A DNA stretch of 13,322 nucleotides. Origin: an uncultured Ruminococcus sp. Its GTDB lineage: Bacteria; Bacillota; Clostridia; Oscillospirales; Ruminococcaceae. The stretch lies in the NCBI GenBank assembly GCA_946544695.1, contig CAMNMO010000037.1, positions 1-13,322 of the forward strand. The letters are read 5' to 3'. Under the pieces are notes generated by a model that was not told where the DNA came from, ran no database searches, and saw nothing but the letters and a program-made list of their open reading frames with translations. The position numbers and the translations under genes were made by a program. Positions within the stretch are counted from its first letter, which is position 1; every line of letters begins with the position of its first letter. Shown here piece after piece: positions 1 through 6,482 of the stretch.

Positions 1-915
1 GCCGCCCTTCTTGGCGATGCCCAGTTCGACCGCCGCATCAAGGACTTCGCCCACACGGGAAACGCCCTTGCCGTACATGATATCGAACTCGCACTCTTTA
101 AAAGGAGGTGCCACCTTGTTCTTAACGACCTTGCAGCGTGTGCGGTTGCCTATGACCTCGCCGCCTTCTTTGATCTGTTCACCACGTCTTACTTCGATGC
201 GGACAGATGCATAGAATTTCAGCGCACGGCCGCCCGGAGTTGTCTCGGGATTACCGTACATTACGCCTATCTTCTCACGTATCTGGTTGATGAATACGCA
301 GGTGGTGTTTGACTTTGAAACAACACCTGTCAGCTTTCTCATTGCCTGAGACATCAGTCTTGCCAGCTGACCTACGTGTGTATCGCCCATCTCGCCGTCT
401 ATCTCAGCCTTTGTTACCATAGCAGCGACAGAGTCGATGACTATGCAGTCGATAGCGCCCGAACGAGCCAGTGCTTCTGCTATCTCCAGTGCCTGTTCAC
501 CGCTGTCGGGCTGTGAGACCAGCATGCTGTCTATATCGACGCCCAGGTTTTGCGCATATACAGGGTCAAGGGCATGTTCAACATCTATGAATGCTACCTC
601 GCCGCCCATCTTCTGGGTCTCAGCTATTATGTGCAGCGCAACGGTGGTCTTACCTGAGGACTCAGGTCCGTATATCTCGATGATACGTCCCCTCGGAACG
701 CCGCCTATGCCCAGCGCCATATCCAGCGTCATGGAACCTGTGGGTATAGCCTCAACGTCCATCGCCCTTGCATCGCCCAGCTTCATTATAGCACCCTTGC
801 CGAACTGCTTCTCGATATATGCGATGGCAGTTTCAAGAGCCTTCTTCTTTTCCTCAGAATCAGTGATGTTGTGTACCTGCGTGGTCTTTTCCTTTTTCTT
901 CTTGTCGATCGCCAT
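1..915 (-). CDS. recA: RecA recombinase, C-terminal end outside the window
   Basis: RecA forms ATP-dependent filaments on single-stranded DNA, drives strand exchange in homologous recombination, and triggers LexA self-cleavage in the SOS response. The 305 visible residues carry the family signatures: Walker A GPESSGKT at residues 83-90, the Walker B segment CIVIDSV near 137-143, and the DNA-binding loop region with QIREKIGVMYGNPETTPGG near 211-229. The protein is still open at position 1, so the roughly 40-50 C-terminal residues are missing because of the window edge, not because of a defect. The ATG at 915 follows a good Shine-Dalgarno (GGAAAGGAAAT) and gives the normal N-terminus, with a short Lys-rich stretch (residues 5-10). 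It appears to have its own promoter at 970-999 (separate entry), so it is probably a separate transcription unit from the upstream zinc-ribbon gene. Identification is certain. Confidence 0.98.
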   Translation of the reverse strand, partial: MAIDKKKKEKTTQVHNITDSEEKKKALETAIAYIEKQFGKGAIMKLGDARAMDVEAIPTGSMTLDMALGIGGVPRGRIIEIYGPESSGKTTVALHIIAETQKMGGEVAFIDVEHALDPVYAQNLGVDIDSMLVSQPDSGEQALEIAEALARSGAIDCIVIDSVAAMVTKAEIDGEMGDTHVGQLARLMSQAMRKLTGVVSKSNTTCVFINQIREKIGVMYGNPETTPGGRALKFYASVRIEVRRGEQIKEGGEVIGNRTRCKVVKNKVAPPFKECEFDIMYGKGVSRVGEVLDAAVELGIAKKGG

Positions 916-969
916 AGTATTTATTTCCTTTCCAAAATGATTTTTTCGGAAATTTTCTTTCCTGCATAT

Positions 970-1004
970 ATTATAACAGATTAACTGTCCGTTTGTACGG
1001 ACTG
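970..1004 (-). promoter_or_regulatory. recA promoter with overlapping palindromic operator candidate
   Basis: Read on the minus strand, an extended -10 element (TGTTATAAT; hexamer at 970-975) lies about 55 bases before the recA ATG. The best -35 match, CGTACA at 994-999 with an 18-bp spacer, is weak, consistent with reliance on the extended -10. The -35 area is covered by a perfect inverted repeat, GTCCGT-N4-ACGGAC (987-1002), with one more matching pair outside a mismatch (985/1004). The arm-N4-arm layout recalls the Gram-positive LexA box (CGAAC-N4-GTTCG), but the sequence does not match it. No U-run follows it on the minus strand, so it is not a terminator for the upstream operon. The promoter is well supported; the operator role is inference. 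Confidence 0.7.
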
Positions 1005-1056
1005 CAAGCTTTTTTCTCGATGTTTGTGTCTATGCGTACCAAAATTTGTACTCATT

Positions 1057-1425
1057 TCATTTGATATCCAATTTATCGTACAGCATACGCCTTTTCCGCT
1101 TTTTTTCTGCCCCGCCTGACTTGTGAAAGTAGTTATCCTGCAAGCTTCTCTTGCGGGACAGGGCATGTATCGGTAACTGTCTGCTTTCAAAATACACCCC
1201 AAGCGCAGAGGCAGGTCTTTTGCTGCACATCTTGCAGTCAGGGTCACCGCAGACATCTTCCGCCCAATTGCCGCACCTGAGACAGCCCTTAGCGTCATAC
1301 ATGGGAAAGTCATAAAGCATCTCCCCGCATATTTCGCAGACATAAGTCGTCTCAAAGGCAAAGCCCTCATTGGTCAGCTGCCTTAGTGCCGCACGGCGTT
1401 TTATGTATTTTTTTCGTTTATTCAA
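1057..1425 (-). CDS. Small basic zinc-ribbon-like protein, seven cysteines
   Basis: I do not recognise a named family. The 122-residue protein has seven cysteines in metal-site spacing: C30-x2-C33, C48-x2-C51, then C59-x4-C64-x2-C67, which would suit two zinc sites (zinc ribbon or treble clef). Both ends are strongly basic (NKRKKYIKRR at the start, EKKRKRR near the end), as in nucleic-acid-binding proteins. The open frame extends to a GTG at 1434, but that codon directly abuts the SD-like GGCGG. The TTG at 1425, with GGCGGGTGAT upstream at proper spacing, is a better start. It lies 44 bases behind the histidine phosphatase and is the last gene before recA. An overlapping frame (981-1370) gives a low-complexity Arg/Ser/Cys product and is rejected. 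Function unknown; a role in nucleic-acid binding is inference from charge and cysteines only. Confidence 0.75.
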   Translation of the reverse strand: MNKRKKYIKRRAALRQLTNEGFAFETTYVCEICGEMLYDFPMYDAKGCLRCGNWAEDVCGDPDCKMCSKRPASALGVYFESRQLPIHALSRKRSLQDNYFHKSGGAEKKRKRRMLYDKLDIK

Positions 1426-1435
1426 AAGTATCACC

Positions 1436-1450
1436 CGCCGACTGACGGCG
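1436..1450 (-). other. Short GC-rich hairpin over the zinc-ribbon gene's ribosome site
   Basis: CGCCG-ACTGA-CGGCG on the plus strand (CGCCG-TCAGT-CGGCG in the transcript) is a perfect 5-bp stem with a 5-base loop. Its 3' arm forms most of the GGCGGGTGAT sequence that would pair with 16S rRNA for the gene starting at 1425. Folding would hide that site, so it may damp translation. It is short enough to occur by chance. Confidence 0.35.
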
Positions 1451-1469
1451 ATGATTATTTTCTGCGAAG

Positions 1470-2021
1470 CTATTTCAGCTTCATCAGTTTGCAGTTTTCA
1501 ATGCCTGCACTCCAGAAATCCTTGCGTGGAACATTTCTCACCTGGCAGACTATGGAAGAATTCATAGCGCCGTGCCCCACTATCAGCACATCCTTGCCCT
1601 GTTCCACCAGCGGGTAAGCGACTTCGTTAAGGAAGCTGCCTGTCCTTGCATACAGTTCATCAAGCGTTTCACCGCCGCCCACAGCTTCGGTATATTCTTC
1701 GGGGTGCCAAAACAGTGTATTTATAGGGCTTTCGGGGGTCGAAAAGCTGTTTTCAACGCCCTCATACTCACCAAAGCACATCTCCACCAGCCTATCATCA
1801 ACTATGATGGGCACATCTCTGCCTTTAAGAAGAAGTTCAGCTGTCTCCCTTGCCCTTACAAGCGGCGAACAGTAACACACGTCAAAATTGACTTCACGGT
1901 ACTCCTCCCCTGCTTTCAGCGCCATTTCACGCCCTTCGTCATTCAGGGGGATATCCGTCCTGCCCTGCAATTTATGTTTTAGGTTCCAGTCGGTCCTGCC
2001 ATGTCTGATTATGTAAAGCAT
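1470..2021 (-). CDS. Histidine phosphatase family protein (phosphoglycerate mutase-like)
   Basis: This is a cytoplasmic phosphatase of the histidine phosphatase superfamily, which transfers phosphate to an active-site histidine. The 183-residue chain shows the RHGRTDWN signature at residues 6-13 (nucleophile H7), the second phosphate-binding arginines in SPLVRARET (52-60), the acid residue in CFGEYEG (E85) and the second histidine in VGHGAMN (H150). The length fits the compact single-domain members, such as alpha-ribazole phosphatase or PhoE-like enzymes. The substrate cannot be told from sequence, and no cobalamin genes are nearby. The ATG at 2021 has a good Shine-Dalgarno (GAAAGGAAAG), which overlaps the last codons of the upstream gene; only four bases separate the two genes, so they are probably translated from the same message. 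There is no signal peptide. Confidence 0.93.
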   Translation of the reverse strand: MLYIIRHGRTDWNLKHKLQGRTDIPLNDEGREMALKAGEEYREVNFDVCYCSPLVRARETAELLLKGRDVPIIVDDRLVEMCFGEYEGVENSFSTPESPINTLFWHPEEYTEAVGGGETLDELYARTGSFLNEVAYPLVEQGKDVLIVGHGAMNSSIVCQVRNVPRKDFWSAGIENCKLMKLK

Positions 2022-2025
2022 TCAG

Positions 2026-2481
2026 CTATTCTTTCCTTTCGCCGTCATCATCAAGCTCACCTGTTTTCGGTATGACGCAGTTATAATGCCATCCGGCTTT
2101 CAGCAGACCTGCATTGCCGCCGCACTCATCGCAGAAATATATCTTAGCCTTGTCCTCCTCGCTGCCATCATACAAACAGAAACAGGGGTTATCAGGGGCG
2201 ACATCAAAGCGTTCAAGTGCAGACATACCGTCAAGCAGACCTCCGCAGATGACAATTGCCTTGCCGTTTATGCTGTTCGGGATAAACAGCGTGCGATCGT
2301 TCCTGTATGACTCATCAGTGTAAGTGCAGTCCAACTCATAGAACTCATTTTCGTCGTCATAATATATATGCACCCTGCCGCCGTCGCATTCATAGTAGTC
2401 CTCATCGGTGATGATATCTTTAGTGTTTATTTTTTTGTACCCATAACACAGCGCATTATCCCACAGGGGTCGGGTCTGCAA
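2026..2481 (-). CDS. Hypothetical acidic protein with LRR-like segment, no credible start codon
   Basis: No named family recognised. The frame is clearly coding: acidic, rich in Asp, Glu, Tyr and Cys, with a stretch like a single BspA-type leucine-rich repeat (LFIPNSINGKAIV, then LERFDVAPDNPCF) followed by a possible metal pair, FCDECGG, and a late HYNC. The formal start is a TTG at 2481, lying 55 bases inside prmC with no Shine-Dalgarno. The other in-frame options before the conserved part are CTG or ATA codons. The frame is -1 relative to prmC, and prmC ends on A-AAA-AAA-TAA. That opens the possibility that this domain is made as a prmC extension (about 134 added residues) by frameshifting, or that one A is missing from the sequence. 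The stop lies four bases before the phosphatase start. Coding status is fairly secure; start and function are not. Confidence 0.7.
   Translation of the reverse strand: MQTRPLWDNALCYGYKKINTKDIITDEDYYECDGGRVHIYYDDENEFYELDCTYTDESYRNDRTLFIPNSINGKAIVICGGLLDGMSALERFDVAPDNPCFCLYDGSEEDKAKIYFCDECGGNAGLLKAGWHYNCVIPKTGELDDDGERKE
2427..2436 (-). promoter_or_regulatory. A-AAA-AAA slippery heptamer directly before the prmC stop
   Basis: In the prmC frame the last codons are ACA AAA AAA TAA, so seven adenines (2436-2430) form the heptamer A-AAA-AAA, known as an efficient -1 slip site in bacteria. A -1 slip enters exactly the frame of the downstream hypothetical gene and avoids the stop. I see no convincing stimulatory hairpin downstream and only a distant GGG upstream, so frameshifting is a hypothesis and not a firm call. 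Confidence 0.4.
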
Positions 2482-3281
2482 CGCACGTTTTCAAAGCCGT
2501 GCTGCACCATTGCAGCCATTACCTCATCTTCCTGACCTGCGCCTATCTCGTAGATAAGTGTACCGCCCTGTTTTATACGGTCTTTCCATATCCTTGTCAC
2601 GGCACGGTAGAAGTCCAGCCCGTCATCGCCGCCGAAAAGAGCTTCGGCAGGTTCATGCCTGACTTCCGTCTGCAAGGCAGCCATGTCCGCCGAGGTAAGG
2701 TAAGGTGGGTTGCAGGTAATGATATCCGCCAAAGGCAGTTTATTTGCAGTTTCAGGACTGAGTACATCGCCCATGACAAGCCTGACCCCCGAAGAATGCA
2801 TTTTCACATTCTCCCTGAGATACTCAGCAGCTTCCTCGCTTTTTTCGACTGCATAGACTTCCCTGCATTTCAGATATTTTTCCAGCGCCAGCGCAATGCA
2901 GCCGCTGCCCGAGCAAAGGTCTGTCACGGTCAGGCAGTCCGAATTTTTGTACTTTTTAACTGCAATGTCCACCAGTGTCTCGGTATCCTGTCGGGGGATA
3001 AGCACTCCTTTGCCGACTTTCACTGTCAGCCCGTAGAATTCCCATTCACCCAGCAGATACTGCAACGGTTCTCCCGCTGCCCTGCGGTCACAAAGTGAGA
3101 CAAACTCAGCCTTTTTTGCATCATCTGCATCGCTGTCAAGCAGTCCGTCAAACGAGGCACTGCGGCAGTCTGCTCCAAGTGTCAGCCCCATCAGTTCAGC
3201 GCAGTCAAACACTGCGTTGTCATTGCCTGAGTCAGCAAGGCGGACTGTCTGTGCTTTAAGCAGTTCCCTGTAAGTCACCAT
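2427..3281 (-). CDS. prmC: Release factor glutamine methyltransferase PrmC
   Basis: PrmC methylates the glutamine of the GGQ motif in release factors RF1 and RF2, using S-adenosylmethionine, which improves translation termination. The 284-residue chain has the usual layout: an N-terminal helical domain (about 1-90), the IPRQDTETL segment (95-103; the family often has IPRPETE), the SAM-binding motif DLCSGSGCIALAL (121-133), and the catalytic NPPY at 191-194. The C-terminus ends in a family-like position (CGIMRCVMGTKK), so the protein looks complete. The ATG at 3281 overlaps the last seven bases of the YqhQ-like gene and has a GAGG Shine-Dalgarno within it, indicating coupled translation. prfA, often next to prmC in Firmicutes, is not seen here; the DUF1385-prmC pairing is common in this group. 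Confidence 0.95.
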   Translation of the reverse strand: MVTYRELLKAQTVRLADSGNDNAVFDCAELMGLTLGADCRSASFDGLLDSDADDAKKAEFVSLCDRRAAGEPLQYLLGEWEFYGLTVKVGKGVLIPRQDTETLVDIAVKKYKNSDCLTVTDLCSGSGCIALALEKYLKCREVYAVEKSEEAAEYLRENVKMHSSGVRLVMGDVLSPETANKLPLADIITCNPPYLTSADMAALQTEVRHEPAEALFGGDDGLDFYRAVTRIWKDRIKQGGTLIYEIGAGQEDEVMAAMVQHGFENVRCRPDPCGIMRCVMGTKK

Positions 3282-4246
3282 CTGTCGTCCTCTTTATTTT
3301 CGGGGATAACAGCCTTCAGTGCTGCTATTGCGCACTCTATCTCATCAGTCTCGGGTTCACGGGTGGTTATGCGCTGTATCCACAGTCCGGGGGCTGAGAA
3401 TATGCGTGTGAAGGGATTGTTATACTTGCCTGCCAGACGTATGAGTTCATAAGCTATGCCCGTCACCACAGGCAGCAGCGCCAGCTTGCAAAGCACACGC
3501 AGCGGCAGACTTGCCCATGAGATACGGAAAATAGTATTCACGAAAATGCTGATAAACAAAACCAGGAAAATAAAGCTTGTGCCGCACCTGGGGTGAAAGC
3601 GCACGAACTTCTTGACATTTTCGGGTGTCAGTTCGGTCTCGGCTTCATAGCATGCTATGGTCTTATGTTCGGCGCCGTGATATTCATACAGGCGCTTCAT
3701 GTCGGGCATAAGGGCTGTAAGTGCGGTATAGCCCACAAATATGCCTATCTTCAGCAGACCCTCGATGATATTCTTTACCACTGCGTTGAATTCTGTGTCT
3801 GCGATATGTTCCACCAGCTTTATCAGCGCAGAGGGCACCCACATGAACAAAAACAGTGCCAGCACCACACCGACGACCATGCTTATTCCCGATACAACGG
3901 GCATGAGTTTGTCGCCCAGCTTTTCCTCCAGCCACGCCTCGAACTTGGTCGGTTCTTCCTCGTCCTCATCGGTCATCTGCTTATCGACCGACTTCGATAT
4001 GCACTTGTAACCGTCCAGCATTGAGGTAACAAAGTTGAAAATGCCACGTATAAACGGTGTTTTTCTGTACCACGCAGGGTTTTTGCCGCCCTTTATCTCC
4101 CAGATATCGATATCTATCTCACCGTTAGGCAGGCGGTTCGCCATCGACATTTTATCGATGCCACGCATCATCACGCCTTCAATAACTGCCTGTCCGCCTA
4201 TTTTGGATTTGAATTTTTCCTTGCCCGCATTAGCGTTACTGCTCAT
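3275..4246 (-). CDS. yqhQ: YqhQ-like DUF1385 membrane protein
   Basis: This 323-residue protein belongs to DUF1385 (B. subtilis YqhQ), whose biochemical role is not established. Family signatures visible: GGQAVIEGVMMRG at residues 17-29, EYHGAEHK at 178-185 and HPRCGTSFIF at 208-217. The conserved His, Glu and Cys residues would suit a metal or catalytic site near the membrane. Four hydrophobic segments lie at about 117-140, 160-177, 213-232 and 243-262, so it is a polytopic inner-membrane protein with a soluble N-terminal part. The ATG at 4246 lies inside the end of the histidine kinase gene (11-base overlap), with AGGAACGAG just upstream. The next gene, prmC, overlaps its stop. The position between a two-component system and prmC suggests a shared transcript; a functional link to either is not shown. 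Confidence 0.93.
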   Translation of the reverse strand: MSSNANAGKEKFKSKIGGQAVIEGVMMRGIDKMSMANRLPNGEIDIDIWEIKGGKNPAWYRKTPFIRGIFNFVTSMLDGYKCISKSVDKQMTDEDEEEPTKFEAWLEEKLGDKLMPVVSGISMVVGVVLALFLFMWVPSALIKLVEHIADTEFNAVVKNIIEGLLKIGIFVGYTALTALMPDMKRLYEYHGAEHKTIACYEAETELTPENVKKFVRFHPRCGTSFIFLVLFISIFVNTIFRISWASLPLRVLCKLALLPVVTGIAYELIRLAGKYNNPFTRIFSAPGLWIQRITTREPETDEIECAIAALKAVIPENKEDDRW

Positions 4247-5762
4247 CGGTCTCGTTCCTTTCTACGATCCCATCGGGATTCTCATCGGAAGATATTAGCT
4301 CCACATCGACAGTGTCGCTCTCCTCCGACTTCTTCTCCTGCTCGATACACGGCAGGGTTATCATAACGGTCGTGCCCACTCCCTGTTCGCTGTCGATGGT
4401 CAGTGTGCCGCCGTGCCTTGCTATGATCTCATCTGCCACAGCCAGACCTATGCCTGAGCCACGGCGTGTATGGTTTGCCTTGAAGAACTTCTGCTTGATA
4501 CGTGGCAGGTCCTCTTTTGAGATACCGATGCCCGTATCCGAAACGGATATGCAGATATCCCCTTCTTCTTCATAGGCTTCCACCGAAACTGTATCGCCCT
4601 TGTCGGAATACTTTATGGCATTGTCCACCACATTGATGAACACCTGTCTCAGCCTGTTCTTATCGCCGTAGACAAAGGGCAGCATATCAGGCTCAAAGTA
4701 GTTGAGCGTTATGCCCAGCGCCCTTGCACGCTCCTGATATATGAGCACAGTCTCACCCAGCTCGGCAAGAATGTCTATGGTGTCCATCTGGAGCATCAGC
4801 CTGTTATCCTGTATACGTGAGAAATCAAGCAGCTCCTCCACCATCTGCGACAGTCTTTCGGTCTCACTGTTGATGACACGCATGCCTTTCTTGAATGTCT
4901 CGACGTCGCCGTACATGGTAGCCACCGTCTCTGTCCAGCCCTTTATGGCTGTAAGGGGCGTTCTCAACTCGTGCGATACCGATGATATGAACTCATTCTT
5001 CATCTGCTCGGTATTCGAGAGTTCCTCCGCCATGTTGTTTATCGAGTCACAAAGCTCACCCAGCTCGTCCTCGCTCTTTTTCTCGATACGCTTTGAAAAA
5101 TCGCCCTTTGCGTACTTGTGGGTGATATCTGCGATACCTCTTATCGGTATGACTATCTGCCTGATGAAGTACATGCCCGTGAAGAACATTAGCAGCACGA
5201 TGCCTGTAACTATGGCAGATATGACCAGCACTATCATCCATATCTGCTGGTCGATATTTTTCATGGAGCTGAGCATCCTCAGCGCTTCGTAGTCACAGCC
5301 CTTAGGAGATATGACCGCCGTGACAGCCACCACCTTTTCGCCTGTGGGCAGCTTGATTATCTGCGCCGCCGTGCCTGCGGCAGATGACTTTGCTTCTTTA
5401 TAGTCGCTCATGCTGTCGCCGCCCTGCAGTGAGAATCCCGATGAGGTCACATCTATCCTGCCGTCGGCAGTTATAGCCATAAGCTCTATCCTGTCCTTAT
5501 CCTCGTAGGTCTCGACTATGCTGCGTATCTCTGCGTTATAGTTTGTCGTATCGCCTGCCGAATTCATCACCGATGTGGTGATGACATTCATCTTCGAGGT
5601 GACATACTGCTTTGCGGAGGTATAATAATAGCTCCTGACGATAAACACGAGAACTATCTCCACCAGCAGCAGTATCAGCGTGACTATGCCCATGCTGTTG
5701 ACCAGCCAGTGGCGGGTTATGCTTTCGCCGCCACGGTATTTTCGTTTTGTATCAACGCTCAA
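4236..5762 (-). CDS. Membrane sensor histidine kinase, HAMP-HisKA-HATPase
   Basis: This is the sensor partner of the response regulator just upstream. In its 508 residues: transmembrane helix 1 at about 24-43, an extracellular sensing domain at 44-173 (size like a small Cache/PAS-type domain), helix 2 at about 174-199, a HAMP linker at about 200-252, HisKA with SSVSHELRTPL (phosphoacceptor H264), and the ATPase domain with the N-box (NVVDNAIKYS near 377), the G1 box DTGIGI (409-414) and the G2 box GSGIGLA (435-441). An acidic tail of about 35 residues follows. The start is a TTG at 5762 with GGGGAAAG seven bases upstream; the first ATG is codon 24, inside helix 1. It lies 15 bases behind the regulator. 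Architecture resembles the WalK/PhoR group, but the sensor domain ligand is unknown and no PAS domain is evident. Confidence 0.95.
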   Translation of the reverse strand: MSVDTKRKYRGGESITRHWLVNSMGIVTLILLLVEIVLVFIVRSYYYTSAKQYVTSKMNVITTSVMNSAGDTTNYNAEIRSIVETYEDKDRIELMAITADGRIDVTSSGFSLQGGDSMSDYKEAKSSAAGTAAQIIKLPTGEKVVAVTAVISPKGCDYEALRMLSSMKNIDQQIWMIVLVISAIVTGIVLLMFFTGMYFIRQIVIPIRGIADITHKYAKGDFSKRIEKKSEDELGELCDSINNMAEELSNTEQMKNEFISSVSHELRTPLTAIKGWTETVATMYGDVETFKKGMRVINSETERLSQMVEELLDFSRIQDNRLMLQMDTIDILAELGETVLIYQERARALGITLNYFEPDMLPFVYGDKNRLRQVFINVVDNAIKYSDKGDTVSVEAYEEEGDICISVSDTGIGISKEDLPRIKQKFFKANHTRRGSGIGLAVADEIIARHGGTLTIDSEQGVGTTVMITLPCIEQEKKSEESDTVDVELISSDENPDGIVERNETDEQ

Positions 5763-5777
5763 TCTATGCTTTCCCCT

Positions 5778-6482
5778 TTAGCTGTTGCCGCCCGACCACT
5801 TATAGCCGAAGCCCCAGATAGTAAGTATATACTTGGGATTAGAGGGTTCGTCCTCTATCTTCATGCGTATGCGCCTGATATTAACATCGACTATCTTGTC
5901 ATCGCCGTAATAGCTCTCGCCCCAGATATGGTTGAGTATGCTCGAACGGTCAAGGGCAGCATTCTGGTTTTTGAAGAAATACTCCATTATCTGGTATTCG
6001 ACCTGAGTGAGATCTATCTGTCTGCCGTTTTTGAGCACGGTGCGGCTCTTCAGGTTCAGCACAAATGGACCCGATGTGATGGTGGAAGCTTCCTCGGGCT
6101 TAACAGCCGAGCGGTTGACTCTCCTGCACACCGCATCTACTCTTGCGATGAGCTCGGATATGGAGAAGGGCTTTGTTATGTAGTCATCAGCGCCGCTCAT
6201 CAGGCAGGATATCTTATCCATCTCCTGACTTTTTGCGGACAGCATGATTATGCCCATCGCCGAATTTTTCTCCCTTATCTTCTTGCACACCTGCATGCCG
6301 TCGATGCCGGGCATCATTATATCGAGCAGCGCCACATCAAAGGCACCTTCATTTTCTTCATAAGCTTTAAGAGCGTCCTCGCCGCAGTTGACGTCAACGA
6401 CTTCATATCCGCTCCTCACCAGATTTATCACCACAAACTCACGGATAGAATCCTCGTCTTCGCAAACAAGCACTTTTTTCAT
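5778..6482 (-). CDS. OmpR/PhoB-family response regulator
   Basis: This is a cytoplasmic transcription regulator activated by phosphorylation. The receiver domain (residues 1-120) has the acidic pocket E8/D9, the phosphoacceptor D54 in LLDIMMPG, switch residue S82, and K104 in ITKPF. The C-terminal winged helix (about 135-232) has family features: LTQVEYQIMEYF, then the recognition region DRSSILNHIWGES and VDVNIRRIRMKIE, ending with the wing sequence ILTIWGFGYKW. The length of 234 residues is normal. The ATG at 6482 overlaps the stop of the upstream (broken) gene as ATGA, with GAGAGGAG at nine bases, so its translation is probably coupled to that gene. The kinase follows after 15 bases and is the expected partner. 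Target promoters cannot be told from this window; autoregulation of the promoter at 8314-8342 is possible but not shown. Confidence 0.96.
   Translation of the reverse strand: MKKVLVCEDEDSIREFVVINLVRSGYEVVDVNCGEDALKAYEENEGAFDVALLDIMMPGIDGMQVCKKIREKNSAMGIIMLSAKSQEMDKISCLMSGADDYITKPFSISELIARVDAVCRRVNRSAVKPEEASTITSGPFVLNLKSRTVLKNGRQIDLTQVEYQIMEYFFKNQNAALDRSSILNHIWGESYYGDDKIVDVNIRRIRMKIEDEPSNPKYILTIWGFGYKWSGGNS

Noticed and set aside
941..960. GGAAA/TTTCC hairpin in the recA leader as an attenuator
   Set aside because: Only five A/T-rich pairs with no coherent alternative fold; likely chance in an A-rich leader.
987..1002. Inverted repeat as terminator of the operon upstream of recA
   Set aside because: On the minus strand it is followed by AGTTAATCTG, not a U-run, and it overlaps the promoter of recA.
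981..1370. Minus-strand open frame overlapping the zinc-ribbon gene
   Set aside because: Arg/Ser/Cys-rich product without motif spacing; the other frame has ordered cysteine pairs and a usable ribosome site. It would also run through the recA promoter palindrome.
2499..3098. Plus-strand open frame of 199 codons opposite prmC
   Set aside because: Antisense of a certain prmC; composition is not protein-like.
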